A stretch of DNA of 35,669 bases from positions 1 through 35,669 of the forward strand of contig JAAYIN010000093.1 in NCBI GenBank assembly GCA_012523405.1. The letters run 5' to 3'. Positions 1 through 8,471 of the stretch are shown here, piece by piece. The position numbers were made by a program, and so were the translations under genes. This DNA is from Clostridiales bacterium. Its GTDB lineage: Bacteria; Bacillota; Clostridia; Christensenellales; Aristaeellaceae. Within the stretch, counting starts at the first letter, position 1. Each line of letters begins with the position of its first letter. The notes beneath the pieces were generated by a model that was not told where the DNA came from, searched no databases, and was given only the letters and a program-made list of their open reading frames with translations.

Positions 1-1
1 A

Positions 2-3000
2 ACCGAAACCTACACAGCAGAAGGCAACTATACTGTCCATGCTGATGAAGCCACTTGGACTGGCAAGGGCTATGAGTTCACCAATGGCGCAAGCCGAGAC
101 GTTTATGTGGATGCAAACGGAACAGCGAGCCCAAGCGAGATTATCTTCAATGTGAAGGTCTATGAAGAGCCAGTCACGCCGATCAGCGTTACCATTCCGA
201 TTAGCTACCTGAACCAAGCTAATAACGCAGTGATAGCCTCCGATTCTGTTACCTACACTCAGGCAGGCGAATATACCATCGATGCCACTGCACAGGAAGG
301 CTTTGAGCTTGTTGATCCCACAAGTGTTCTTGTGACGGTTTTGACAGACGGCACAGCGAGCCACAGCGCAGTTACCTTCTATGCTACTCAAAAAACCGAT
401 CCAGACCCTGTTGAGGAGCTAACGCCAATTAACAGCGATGGCGTGACGATCAAAGCAAACCTCAACCTTCGCAGTGCGCCTATTGTTGAAACGGGTAACG
501 AAGTTTTCAAGGGCGTTAAAAAAGATGTAACCGTATGGGTATATGGCTCTGTTGTCAATAGTGTCGGTGAAACTTGGTACAAGATCAAGTATCAAGAAAC
601 AGACTGCTATATCCGTCAGGATATGCTCAAGCTGGTAGAAACCACAGCTAAGTCTGCCGATGTGAAGATTCAATATATTGATCAGGCCTCAGGCACAGCA
701 TTCTTTGAAGATCAGGTTACCATTGATGCAGGTGCACAGCAGGAAATCAAGGTAGATGTTGCCAACGCCGCAGGCTACACCCTCCAAAGCGAAAGCACGG
801 TGGTTGTGACTGTAGACGCAGAAGGCGTTGCCAATATCAATCCCGTTGTATTCACCTTCACCAAAAACGAGGTAACAGGCACAGTTCATACAGAATACGT
901 TGATGAAAACGGCGTATATGCTACTGAAGACCTGACCCTTGGCGTAGGCGATCAGCAGCCTATCACCCCCAACGCAAATCACGTCAAAGCGGGCTATACC
1001 CTCACCAGTGAGCCTACTGTGATGGTTAATGTGAGTGCTGACGGAAGCGTTTTGCCAAGCACCGTCACCTTTACCTATCAAGCCCCTGTCGTGGATGTAA
1101 AGGCAGATGTGACCTTCACTTATACGGACATGGACGGCAATGCGATTGCTGGACTTGATGCCAACACGATCACCCTTGCAAAGGGTACATACAGCACGGT
1201 GGATTACCGCAAGACTGCACCCGATGGCTATCTGTTTGATCATGCAAGCCATGACCAGATCGTGATTGACGAAAACGGTGCAAATCCCGCAGCTGTGCAA
1301 TTCTTCTACTCCAAGCAGGAAGTCCTTGGCACTATGACCTTCTACTTCTTGGATGATCAGAATAACGAGATGTCATCCAAGCAAACCATTCAGCTCGCGC
1401 CAAATACCTACGACGCAGCAAACTTTGCGATGGTAGCGCCGGAGGACTATACCTACCAAGGCGCAAGCGCAGCAAATTTCACCATCAATGCACAGGGCGA
1501 TGCTTCGCCCGCGTCCATCACCTATACCTATGTACGCAATACAGTTGCTCCCGCGGATGTCAGCATTTCCTATGTAGATCCCCAAGGCGGTGACATCTAT
1601 CCATCGACAACAAGGAAGCTCGCAGCAGGTATGACCTACCCCGCAAGTGATTTCTTGCTTGTGGCTCCTGAGGGATATGATTACGTAGGCGCATCGGCAG
1701 ATCAAATCGTTGTTGACGCGGCTGGCGTGGCAACCCCCGCAAGCATTACATTCACGTATCAAACGTCCGCAGTAGTCACTGGGGATGTCGTCATCCAGTA
1801 CAAGACCACCACAGGCAATGCAGAAGTCTCGCCGTCTACCACCGTTTCCTTGGAGCAGGGCGAGAACGATATGAATGAACATATCTCAGTGTTTCCAGGC
1901 TATACATTTGATAGCAAGAGCGCTGACTTTGTTACCGTAACCAAGGACGGCAAGGCAAATCCCTCCACAGTGACCTTCTATTACACCAAGGATGTGACAT
2001 CCACAACCATCCAAGTGCATTATGTGAACGCGATTGGTGAGGACTTTGCGAATTCACCGCAGCTTGTGATGATTGGCAAAGGCACACATAATATCAGACC
2101 TGATGCAGCTTATGTCCCCGCAGGCTATGAGCTGAGCACATCAAGTGCACAGATCTTTGAGATCGTTGTGAACGATCAGATGATCGCAACGCCAAACTCA
2201 ATTACCTTCAAGTACTACGATAGCACCAAGAATGCAAATATCACCGTGGGCTATATCAACCAAGTAACAGGTGCTACGATTGCAACAAGGACGGTCAGCC
2301 GTGCGCCCGGTACGCATGCCATTGAGCCTGAATCAGGTGCGGTGGACATGACCAAGTTCAACCTCGCGCCCGCAAGCCCCAGCTCAGTGAACGTAACAGT
2401 AACCGAGCAGAGCGTTGCAAGTCCGGCGGCTGTGACATTCTACTATGTTCCGGTTGAAATTGAAGCCTACATGGGTTACTTGCTCACCATCAACCAAGCG
2501 AACTTGTTCAGCATGGCTAGCAACTTAGAGGGACAAATTCTTCAAACCCTGCCCGTGAATACGCTTCTTTACACCAACGGTCAAAAGACACAGTCAAACG
2601 GCGTTGTCTGGAACTCGGCTTATACGGTTCTTGGCACGACGAATGCAGGCTATGTGAAGAACTCCGATGTGAAGCGCATCAGCCAGGCTGAAGCAGAAGC
2701 ACTCATCGCAAAGTACAATGAAGAAAATAAGCCTACCCCTGAACAGAGCACAGGCTACTACATCACCCGCGGTAACAACGTGCCTTTCCGTAAGGCAGCT
2801 GATCCTTATGCAAGCGCGAAATACCTGCCTGTTGATACAGTCATTTACGTGCTTGGACAAACGACAGCCTATAACTATGATTGGCATCAGGCACAGTATC
2901 AGGGCGTGACAGGATATGTCCGTACGGATCAGGTGCGAAAGATGACTGAGGATGAGGTCAAGGCGTATCTGGCAAGCCAGAAAGACCCCGAGACCCCTGG

Positions 3001-4459
3001 CACAGGCACTGAGGTGACCAATGACCCCAATTCAAATTCGAGCTATGGCTATGTGTCCGGCTCCAGCGTTAATTTCCGTGCAACCCCTAACGGCACAAGG
3101 CTTAAGACCATCAAAAAGTATGGTATGGCGCTGGTCCTTGGTACGAAGGAGGTCAATGGCGTAACTTGGTACAATGTCAACTACAACGGTACGATCGGTT
3201 GGATTCATGGTTCATACTTCTACCAGATGACACTTGCCGAAATGCGCAGCTTCGTTGGCAGTACGGAATACAATAAGGGACTGAGCAGCAACTCCATCTC
3301 CAATGGCACAAGCGGCTCATCCAGCGGATCGACAGGATCAAGCAGCGGATCATCGGGCAGTTCATCAGGTACCTCTTCTCAGGGCGGACTTGCTTCTGTT
3401 GAAGATGGAAATGCCGGCACATGGCAAAACACAGGCGTGACCGGACAAACCAGCTATGAACCCTTCAACCCCTATGCCACCCCGTCCGTTACGACATCCG
3501 TCCAGCCATCAGAATCTCCTGAACCTTCACCAACCCTTGCAATCGGTACCATGATCCCAATCGATTATGACGATGAGAGCAAGGAAACCCAAACAGGCAC
3601 CGTTCCGTGGGGACTGCTTGGTGCAGCAGGTGTGCTGATTTGCGGCGCAGGCGGCGTGTATGCATATGCACTCAACCAAAATAAGCGTCGTAAGACAGCG
3701 GCTCAGCGTGCAGCAGCAGGCCGCAAGGCCGCGCAAGGCGCAGCTGGCAGCAAGACTGCGCAGAACGCTGCGGGCAGCAAAACAACTCAGGGCGCTGCGG
3801 GCAGCACATCGACCCAGCAGGGACAAAACCCCTATGCAAGGCGTGCAGTCGTTGCACCGCCGGTAACGGGAACCAAGCAAAATCAGAATGCGCCCACAAC
3901 GCCTCAAAGCCCAACAACTGGCGCAACCACAGGCGGCGTGCGCAATCCATATGCATCAGGCAGCATCACGGGAGCAAGCACCACAGGGAATCCGTATGCG
4001 AAGCCTCAGAGCACAACACCCCAGAGCACCGCAGCACCGATCTTGCCGCCATCAGGCGCAAGCACAAATGCGGGAACTCCGATCGGTCGCCCAAGCGGCA
4101 GCAGCGCACCTATCCAAGGCACAGCAGGCAGCGCGTCCATGACTCGCCCAAGCAGCCTGAGCGCAAGTGACGTCATTGCTCCTACCACGGGCGCAACCGG
4201 CAGCTCCATGACTCGCCCAAGCAGCCTAAGCGGCAGCAGCGCGGCAGTACCTACGGCAAGCACAGGAACAAACCCCTATGCAAAACCGATTAGCACCATG
4301 CCTATGGCACCGACTGCTCCAACTGAGCCAACAGCACCCGCTGCGCCTACCACAGCGTCTTCAGCACCTGAGGTGACAAGCGAACCAATCACCCCAAGGC
4401 GTTCAAGGAGGATGCAGAGATATCATGAGGCAGAAGGTTCCGATACGGATTCCGAGTAA
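2..4459 (+). CDS. Giant multi-repeat surface protein, 3' part
   Basis: The frame is open from base 2, so the true start lies upstream and about 1485 residues are visible. A GTG at 107 is internal: the repeat pattern continues across it. About ten MucBP-like modules of roughly 75 residues follow one another. Each ends in a strand like PASITFTYQ and carries APxGY/AGY and a small V-D-x-x-G turn. One SH3-like domain interrupts them (nt about 420-640) and three more follow (about 2460-3220). A Ser/Gly linker (about 3300-3390), a Pro/Ser stretch and one membrane span (about 3606-3668) come next, followed by KRRK. The last 260 residues are A/S/T/P/Q-rich with several NPYA motifs and no LPXTG. Known families: MucBP-type and SH3 domains bind mucus, glycan or wall. 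Inferred role: membrane-anchored adhesin or wall-binding protein with its tail in the cytoplasm. Confidence 0.85.
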   Translation, partial: TETYTAEGNYTVHADEATWTGKGYEFTNGASRDVYVDANGTASPSEIIFNVKVYEEPVTPISVTIPISYLNQANNAVIASDSVTYTQAGEYTIDATAQEGFELVDPTSVLVTVLTDGTASHSAVTFYATQKTDPDPVEELTPINSDGVTIKANLNLRSAPIVETGNEVFKGVKKDVTVWVYGSVVNSVGETWYKIKYQETDCYIRQDMLKLVETTAKSADVKIQYIDQASGTAFFEDQVTIDAGAQQEIKVDVANAAGYTLQSESTVVVTVDAEGVANINPVVFTFTKNEVTGTVHTEYVDENGVYATEDLTLGVGDQQPITPNANHVKAGYTLTSEPTVMVNVSADGSVLPSTVTFTYQAPVVDVKADVTFTYTDMDGNAIAGLDANTITLAKGTYSTVDYRKTAPDGYLFDHASHDQIVIDENGANPAAVQFFYSKQEVLGTMTFYFLDDQNNEMSSKQTIQLAPNTYDAANFAMVAPEDYTYQGASAANFTINAQGDASPASITYTYVRNTVAPADVSISYVDPQGGDIYPSTTRKLAAGMTYPASDFLLVAPEGYDYVGASADQIVVDAAGVATPASITFTYQTSAVVTGDVVIQYKTTTGNAEVSPSTTVSLEQGENDMNEHISVFPGYTFDSKSADFVTVTKDGKANPSTVTFYYTKDVTSTTIQVHYVNAIGEDFANSPQLVMIGKGTHNIRPDAAYVPAGYELSTSSAQIFEIVVNDQMIATPNSITFKYYDSTKNANITVGYINQVTGATIATRTVSRAPGTHAIEPESGAVDMTKFNLAPASPSSVNVTVTEQSVASPAAVTFYYVPVEIEAYMGYLLTINQANLFSMASNLEGQILQTLPVNTLLYTNGQKTQSNGVVWNSAYTVLGTTNAGYVKNSDVKRISQAEAEALIAKYNEENKPTPEQSTGYYITRGNNVPFRKAADPYASAKYLPVDTVIYVLGQTTAYNYDWHQAQYQGVTGYVRTDQVRKMTEDEVKAYLASQKDPETPGTGTEVTNDPNSNSSYGYVSGSSVNFRATPNGTRLKTIKKYGMALVLGTKEVNGVTWYNVNYNGTIGWIHGSYFYQMTLAEMRSFVGSTEYNKGLSSNSISNGTSGSSSGSTGSSSGSSGSSSGTSSQGGLASVEDGNAGTWQNTGVTGQTSYEPFNPYATPSVTTSVQPSESPEPSPTLAIGTMIPIDYDDESKETQTGTVPWGLLGAAGVLICGAGGVYAYALNQNKRRKTAAQRAAAGRKAAQGAAGSKTAQNAAGSKTTQGAAGSTSTQQGQNPYARRAVVAPPVTGTKQNQNAPTTPQSPTTGATTGGVRNPYASGSITGASTTGNPYAKPQSTTPQSTAAPILPPSGASTNAGTPIGRPSGSSAPIQGTAGSASMTRPSSLSASDVIAPTTGATGSSMTRPSSLSGSSAAVPTASTGTNPYAKPISTMPMAPTAPTEPTAPAAPTTASSAPEVTSEPITPRRSRRMQRYHEAEGSDTDSE

Positions 4460-4518
4460 GCCTAAAACAACTTATCGCTCATCGTGAAGCGGCAGCGTGC
4501 CATAGTACATGAGTAAAA

Positions 4519-4560
4519 CAAACCGACCGCATGAGGTAACACTCACGTGGTCGGTTTTGT
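4519..4560 (+). terminator. Probable terminator of the surface protein gene
   Basis: AAACCGACC (4520-4528) pairs with GGTCGGTTT (4549-4557) around a 20-base loop, and the right arm runs into TTTTGT. It lies 60 bases after the stop codon of the surface protein. The T-tract is short, so termination strength is uncertain. Confidence 0.55.
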
Positions 4561-4592
4561 ATGTCTACGCTGCACAAGCAGAGGATAGAAAG

Positions 4593-4624
4593 ACCGCCCA
4601 GTCCTAGTTATCGGACTGGGCGGT
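4593..4624 (-). terminator. Strong hairpin after the anti-sigma-like gene
   Basis: A perfect 12-bp stem (ACCGCCCAGTCC with GGACTGGGCGGT) closes an 8-base loop, 20 bases beyond the stop of the minus-strand gene at 4645. On the minus strand the stem is followed by CTTTCTATC, only weakly T-rich. It may also stop transcripts arriving from the left. Confidence 0.6.
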
Positions 4625-4644
4625 GCGCCGTTTGTGATATGAAG

Positions 4645-6096
4645 TTAACCGTTGCCTGATGCGCCTGAATCCAAAGTGACGTACGTGATCATGCCATCAG
4701 CGGCATTGAGGGTTACATGTCCCATTGCCTCGCTGCTATAGAAGGTGACTTCCCATGTGCTTTCGCCGTCCTCCACGATGTATTCCGCGACCAGCTCATA
4801 GCTATCGGCTATCTGCTTGGCTGTGAGGAAGAAGTCCGCCATCATCGCCTCCGAGGCGATTTGCTTGGCTTGCTCCTGCGTTATGTCGCCTTCCTTGGGC
4901 AGATCATGTGGATAAAAATAGCGTGAGTTGGTGGAGAAGCCGACATCTCTAAATTTTTGATCATAGGCGGCGGCATCCTCCAAGGAGAAGCAATCGTGGT
5001 TAAGATCAGGATACTTATCAGTAATGGGCTTGGTTGTGGTGATGAAATCCATTACCCAAACCAGCATCTGGGGGGTGATGGCATCTGCCGCACCCCAGTT
5101 GGTTTCGTCATACTGGCTTACATCAATATCGTCTAGCGACCAGCTGACGCTCTGGATTTCCTTGGTGTTGACGTCGATCAGCACTGTGTAAGTGCCGAGC
5201 TTGTCGTGTAAATCATTTGCCCAACGCCAGTCTGTGACTTTGTCGAGGTATGAGCCATAGAGGGGCAGGACGGTGATCTCCCATGAATCGTCCACAAGCT
5301 CCGTACCAATATCAAAGAGCTCGAGCGTGGTTTCGGTGACGCCGTACTGATCCAGCAATGCTTGCTTGGCAAGCTCTGCATATTCCTCCGCGCCCTCATC
5401 GATGGTGTAATCGGGGTAATGCGTGAAACCTGCCCAGCGCTCCTCATCTGTCTTGCGGTAGTCGAAATTGCATTTGAGCGGTGCAATCTGCTCCTCGAGT
5501 TCCTCGTACCGTTTGACGCGCTCCTCGTGGGGAATGGTATACAGGTCTGAGTTGTCGGTTTCCCATTGGCGGTAGAACCAGTATCTTTCCAGCGCCTGCG
5601 CAAGTTGCGGTGCGCCCCAGACGGGAGAGTTGAGGTCGCCATCCGCCCATGTCGCGGGGTCGACATCGTCATGCGACCATGCAGCGTTTGCTTTGCCATT
5701 CTCATCGATTTGGACTGTGTACTCGCCGATCGCATCGCATTTCATGAACATGGAAGTAGCGCCGTAAAACTCAAAAATGCGTTGATCGTCGCCCTCCGGT
5801 GAATATTTCTGAAGCAGCACTGTGATCATCTCGGTGGTGAAATCATATTTCTCCATAATGGCATTGCGCGCTTTTTGCAGGTTCGTATAGCTCTTTGACG
5901 CTGTCAGTCCGATTGCCAGTGCGGCGACGGTGACTGTGAGCAACAGCACCATAGCCAAAGCGACTGATAATGTGAGCTTCTTTTTCATGACAGGTGGTCT
6001 TGCTTCAAGTTTGGATAGAACACTTTCCGTGTCCTTTTGCTGCCAAGTGAAGCCGGAAAGCAGATTATCTACATCATCTTGGAATTGTTTATTCAT
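4645..6096 (-). CDS. Membrane-anchored probable anti-sigma factor with repeated PepSY-like modules
   Basis: This 483-residue protein starts inside the ECF sigma gene (8-base overlap), the usual layout of a sigma/anti-sigma pair. Residues 1-38 are a short cytoplasmic segment, 40-64 a single membrane span, and the rest is extracytoplasmic. The outer part seems to repeat a module three times. Helical segments (ARNAIMEKY, AKQALLDQY, EQAKQIASEA) are each followed by beta strands. Two copies share a D-D-x-D turn and a W-G-A segment (SHDDVDPATW ... WGAPQ and SLDDIDVSQY ... WGAAD). The pattern resembles PepSY-type modules, but I cannot assign a named family. Inferred role: binds and holds the neighbouring sigma factor and releases it on an envelope signal. 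No zinc-finger anti-sigma motif (HxxxCxxC) is visible. Confidence 0.72.
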   Translation of the reverse strand: MNKQFQDDVDNLLSGFTWQQKDTESVLSKLEARPPVMKKKLTLSVALAMVLLLTVTVAALAIGLTASKSYTNLQKARNAIMEKYDFTTEMITVLLQKYSPEGDDQRIFEFYGATSMFMKCDAIGEYTVQIDENGKANAAWSHDDVDPATWADGDLNSPVWGAPQLAQALERYWFYRQWETDNSDLYTIPHEERVKRYEELEEQIAPLKCNFDYRKTDEERWAGFTHYPDYTIDEGAEEYAELAKQALLDQYGVTETTLELFDIGTELVDDSWEITVLPLYGSYLDKVTDWRWANDLHDKLGTYTVLIDVNTKEIQSVSWSLDDIDVSQYDETNWGAADAITPQMLVWVMDFITTTKPITDKYPDLNHDCFSLEDAAAYDQKFRDVGFSTNSRYFYPHDLPKEGDITQEQAKQIASEAMMADFFLTAKQIADSYELVAEYIVEDGESTWEVTFYSSEAMGHVTLNAADGMITYVTLDSGASGNG

Positions 6097-6601
6097 CTAA
6101 ATACCACCCTTCCAGCTTGGTGTGTAATTTGTTTCTGGCACGCATTAGTTGCGAGCGTATGGTGGATGTTGGTGCGTTGAGTGTTTGCGCAATTTCGACC
6201 AGCGACATATTTTGATAGTAATGCAGCAGTACGACTTCCCGGTACTTCAGCGGTAGATTCATCACTTCCAAAAAGAGGGTTGGGTCGACATGCTCGTCGG
6301 TTTGCCCCAAATCAGGCAATGTGTCAAGATCGATTCGTCTGTCTACCATGCGCCACCAGCGGCTTTTGTAGATATCCTTGCAGGTGTTGATGGCGATACG
6401 CATCAGCCATGCTTTTTCTGTATCGTGCGACTCGAGCTGATCAAGTGCGCGGTACGCTTTGAGAAAGCTGTCTTGTGTTGCATCGCGTGCTAATTCATAG
6501 TCGTGCAGCATCATGAAACACATGCGGAGCAGACTATCGCCATATTGTATCATCAAGCGTTCCAGTTGGGCAGCGCTGCTTGGTACCGAAGCATCGCTCA
6601 T
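6089..6601 (-). CDS. ECF-type RNA polymerase sigma factor
   Basis: The 170-residue size fits the sigma-70 ECF family. Region 2 spans about residues 13-85 (LLRMCFMMLHDYELARDATQ, then KAWLMRIAINTCKDI). Region 4 spans about 110-160, with the helix-turn-helix MSLVEIAQTLNAPTSTIRSQ followed by LMRARNKL. The ATG is preceded by GGGAGGTGA at good spacing. The next gene overlaps its end by 8 bases and encodes the probable anti-sigma factor. An upstream ECF-like promoter suggests that it activates its own operon. The regulated genes and the stimulus are not visible here. Confidence 0.93.
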   Translation of the reverse strand: MSDASVPSSAAQLERLMIQYGDSLLRMCFMMLHDYELARDATQDSFLKAYRALDQLESHDTEKAWLMRIAINTCKDIYKSRWWRMVDRRIDLDTLPDLGQTDEHVDPTLFLEVMNLPLKYREVVLLHYYQNMSLVEIAQTLNAPTSTIRSQLMRARNKLHTKLEGWYLDE

Positions 6602-6623
6602 CTGCTCACCTCCCTATACTACC

Positions 6624-6652
6624 TATACGATAAAAGGCCCATGAACGTTGCA
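6624..6652 (-). promoter_or_regulatory. ECF-type promoter of the sigma/anti-sigma operon
   Basis: Read on the minus strand, TGCAAC (6652-6647) and CGTATA (6629-6624) are separated by 17 bases. AAC plus 16-17 bases plus CGT is the classic ECF sigma promoter layout. It ends 22 bases before the sigma start codon. Inference: positive autoregulation by the encoded sigma factor. Confidence 0.6.
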
Positions 6653-6720
6653 TGTTATTGCTGATCTTTCTAAAACAAGGTATCTGAATCAGTCAGTTGC
6701 TCCAATTTGGTCAATTATCG

Positions 6721-6747
6721 TTGCATGAATTCATTTTTTGGTATACT
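6721..6747 (+). promoter_or_regulatory. Possible promoter of the hydrolase gene
   Basis: TTGCAT at 6721 and TATACT at 6742 resemble -35 and -10 boxes, but the spacer is only 15 bases. A shifted -10 (TATAAC at 6747) would give 20. It lies about 95 bases before the hydrolase start. The -35 sits in CGTTGCATG, a 9-mer that also occurs at 6646-6654, over the -35 of the ECF promoter on the other strand. Confidence 0.4.
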
Positions 6748-6840
6748 ATAACAATAGAATCCTCAAACAGAGGGAAGCGTTAACAACTCAATAATGGTGT
6801 CGTTTAATGAGTCAAAACAGAATCACAAGGAGGAAGGACA

Positions 6841-7752
6841 ATGGTCACAAAGAGTACATTTAAGTCCACAGCCGGCGATATTCTTCAAAAGCGAGTTTGG
6901 ACGTTTGAAGGCGAGCCAAAGGGCATCGTGCAGTTCGCACACGGGATGGCTGAACATATTGACCGCTATCAGGACACGGCTGAGAGACTGAACAAGGCGG
7001 GGTATATCGTTGTTGGGCATAATTATCTGGGGCATGGCAAAAGGGCAAAGGTCAAGGGCTATTTTGCGGATAAAAATGGCTGGGATGCATTGATCGAGGA
7101 CGTGCATGCCATCCGGCAGGACATGCAAAAGCAATACCCGTCTGTGCCTTATTTTATATTCGGACATAGCATGGGCAGCATGCTCATTCGCACCTATTGC
7201 CTCAAGCATGAGCAGGGGCTTGCGGGCGTGATCCTTAGCGGTACGGGTCATTTTGATAAGATGACGGTGACAGCAGGGTCGTTGATTGCGAAAATTCAGT
7301 GTGCCTTTGGCTATGCCAAAAAGCCAAGCAAGCTCATCGACAAGATCAGCTTCTCTGCCTTCAATAATCAATTTAAAAACCCACGCACGCCCAATGATTG
7401 GCTGTCGCGGGATGAATCCCAGGTAGATCGTTACCTTGCGGATGAATATTGCGGTTTCGTGTTTACAGCAGGCGGTTACCGCGATATGTTCACGGGTTTG
7501 AGGCGCCTGTACCCTGAAAACCTTGGCGCGATGGAAAAGGATATCCCGATTCTGATGTTCTCTGGTGCGCTCGATCCCGTTGGCGCAAACGGCGTGGGCG
7601 TGACGAAGGTGGCGGATGAAATCAAAGCAGTCGGTGTGACGGATTTTACGCTCAAGCTCTATCCTGATGGGCGCCATGAGATGCTTAACGAAATCAATCG
7701 CGAGGAAGTCTGGTCGGACATCATTGCATGGCTGGACGCTAAGCTCGCTTAA
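6841..7752 (+). CDS. Alpha/beta hydrolase, monoacylglycerol lipase-like
   Basis: This 303-residue protein belongs to the serine hydrolase_4 group (lysophospholipase/monoacylglycerol lipase type). The nucleophile elbow GHSMGS places the catalytic serine at residue 110. The oxyanion region is in FAHGMAEH, the acid is D245 in SGALDPVG, and the base is H279 in DGRHEML. There is no signal peptide, so it is probably cytoplasmic and acts on a lysophospholipid or monoacylglycerol. Substrate cannot be read from sequence. AAGGAGGAAGG sits just upstream of the ATG. It stands alone: its stop overlaps by 4 bases the stop of the convergent permease gene. Confidence 0.88.
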   Translation: MVTKSTFKSTAGDILQKRVWTFEGEPKGIVQFAHGMAEHIDRYQDTAERLNKAGYIVVGHNYLGHGKRAKVKGYFADKNGWDALIEDVHAIRQDMQKQYPSVPYFIFGHSMGSMLIRTYCLKHEQGLAGVILSGTGHFDKMTVTAGSLIAKIQCAFGYAKKPSKLIDKISFSAFNNQFKNPRTPNDWLSRDESQVDRYLADEYCGFVFTAGGYRDMFTGLRRLYPENLGAMEKDIPILMFSGALDPVGANGVGVTKVADEIKAVGVTDFTLKLYPDGRHEMLNEINREEVWSDIIAWLDAKLA

Positions 7753-8471
7753 TGCCGAAGCGCCCGCCGTTTGAAGGCGCGCAGTGAGGGCAGTATCCAA
7801 ATCACGCTGACGAGGATGCAAATCAAAGCCATCAGCCAGTCGCTGAAAACCAAAGTACGATAGAACCAATAAGTGGGGAGCCATGAGAGATATGGCCCCC
7901 ATTTTTGTGGCGCATAAAAGGGAATGGCAACGGTTAGTATCAGAACGAATCCGATCTTCATCATGGACATGCCCATCACCTTGTCCCGCGCAAAGTCGGG
8001 GATGAATGCACAGGCGGAGTAAGCGGTGATGGAGGCCGTGAACGCAATGAGCAGCGTATGAAGCGGCTTTCGCGTGACAGACGCAAAGAGAAAGGCAATC
8101 ACGATGGTATAAAGCGTGGTGAAGCAAAGCGGCAATAGCGAACGGCTGATCAAATAGCCGCTTCTGCCAATCGGCGTTGTCATCAGCCCAAGTGCAGTCG
8201 CATTGTCCCGCTCATCCAGCATGACCATGCAGCATGCGGACATTATCAAAAATGGTGTGATGAGGTAGAGTAGAGCATCCAAAAGCAAAGCATGATTATC
8301 AAAAAATGAAAAGAGCGGTGCTGCTTTTATGAGGGCGGGCATTCCAAAGCGGAGCGCACAGCCAATGAGAATGGATAGGATGACGGCCGTGACCAGTGCA
8401 CTGCCCCGCATCAGCGTATGCACAAGCAGGCGAAAAGCGCTCAGAATGGGGCGAGGCTTACGTTTCTTCAT
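7749..8471 (-). CDS. ABC transporter permease, second subunit
   Basis: An integral membrane protein of 240 residues with about six hydrophobic spans. The open frame extends further upstream, but ATG at 8471 is the likely start: it follows GGGAGAA, the protein then begins MKKRKP, and it overlaps the preceding stop as TGATG (translational coupling). It is the last gene of an ATPase-permease-permease set. A short cytoplasmic loop with DERDNATALGL follows an early span, typical of exporters of the ABC-2 sort. Two separate permeases with one ATPase resemble the arrangement of mycobacterial Rv2686c-Rv2688c, often annotated as fluoroquinolone export. The substrate here is unknown. Confidence 0.8.
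   Translation of the reverse strand: MKKRKPRPILSAFRLLVHTLMRGSALVTAVILSILIGCALRFGMPALIKAAPLFSFFDNHALLLDALLYLITPFLIMSACCMVMLDERDNATALGLMTTPIGRSGYLISRSLLPLCFTTLYTIVIAFLFASVTRKPLHTLLIAFTASITAYSACAFIPDFARDKVMGMSMMKIGFVLILTVAIPFYAPQKWGPYLSWLPTYWFYRTLVFSDWLMALICILVSVIWILPSLRAFKRRALRH

Noticed and set aside
107-109. GTG as the start of the surface protein.
   Set aside because: The same frame is open to the window edge and the 35 residues before it complete a repeat.
180-2450. CRISPR-like or satellite repeats.
   Set aside because: The periodicity is protein-level repeat with diverged DNA; there are no constant short repeats with spacers.
6823-8127. A 434-codon open frame on the minus strand opposite the hydrolase gene.
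   Set aside because: The plus-strand frame has full hydrolase motifs and a good ribosome site. The minus frame has no family pattern and is rich in Cys and His, as expected of an antisense shadow.
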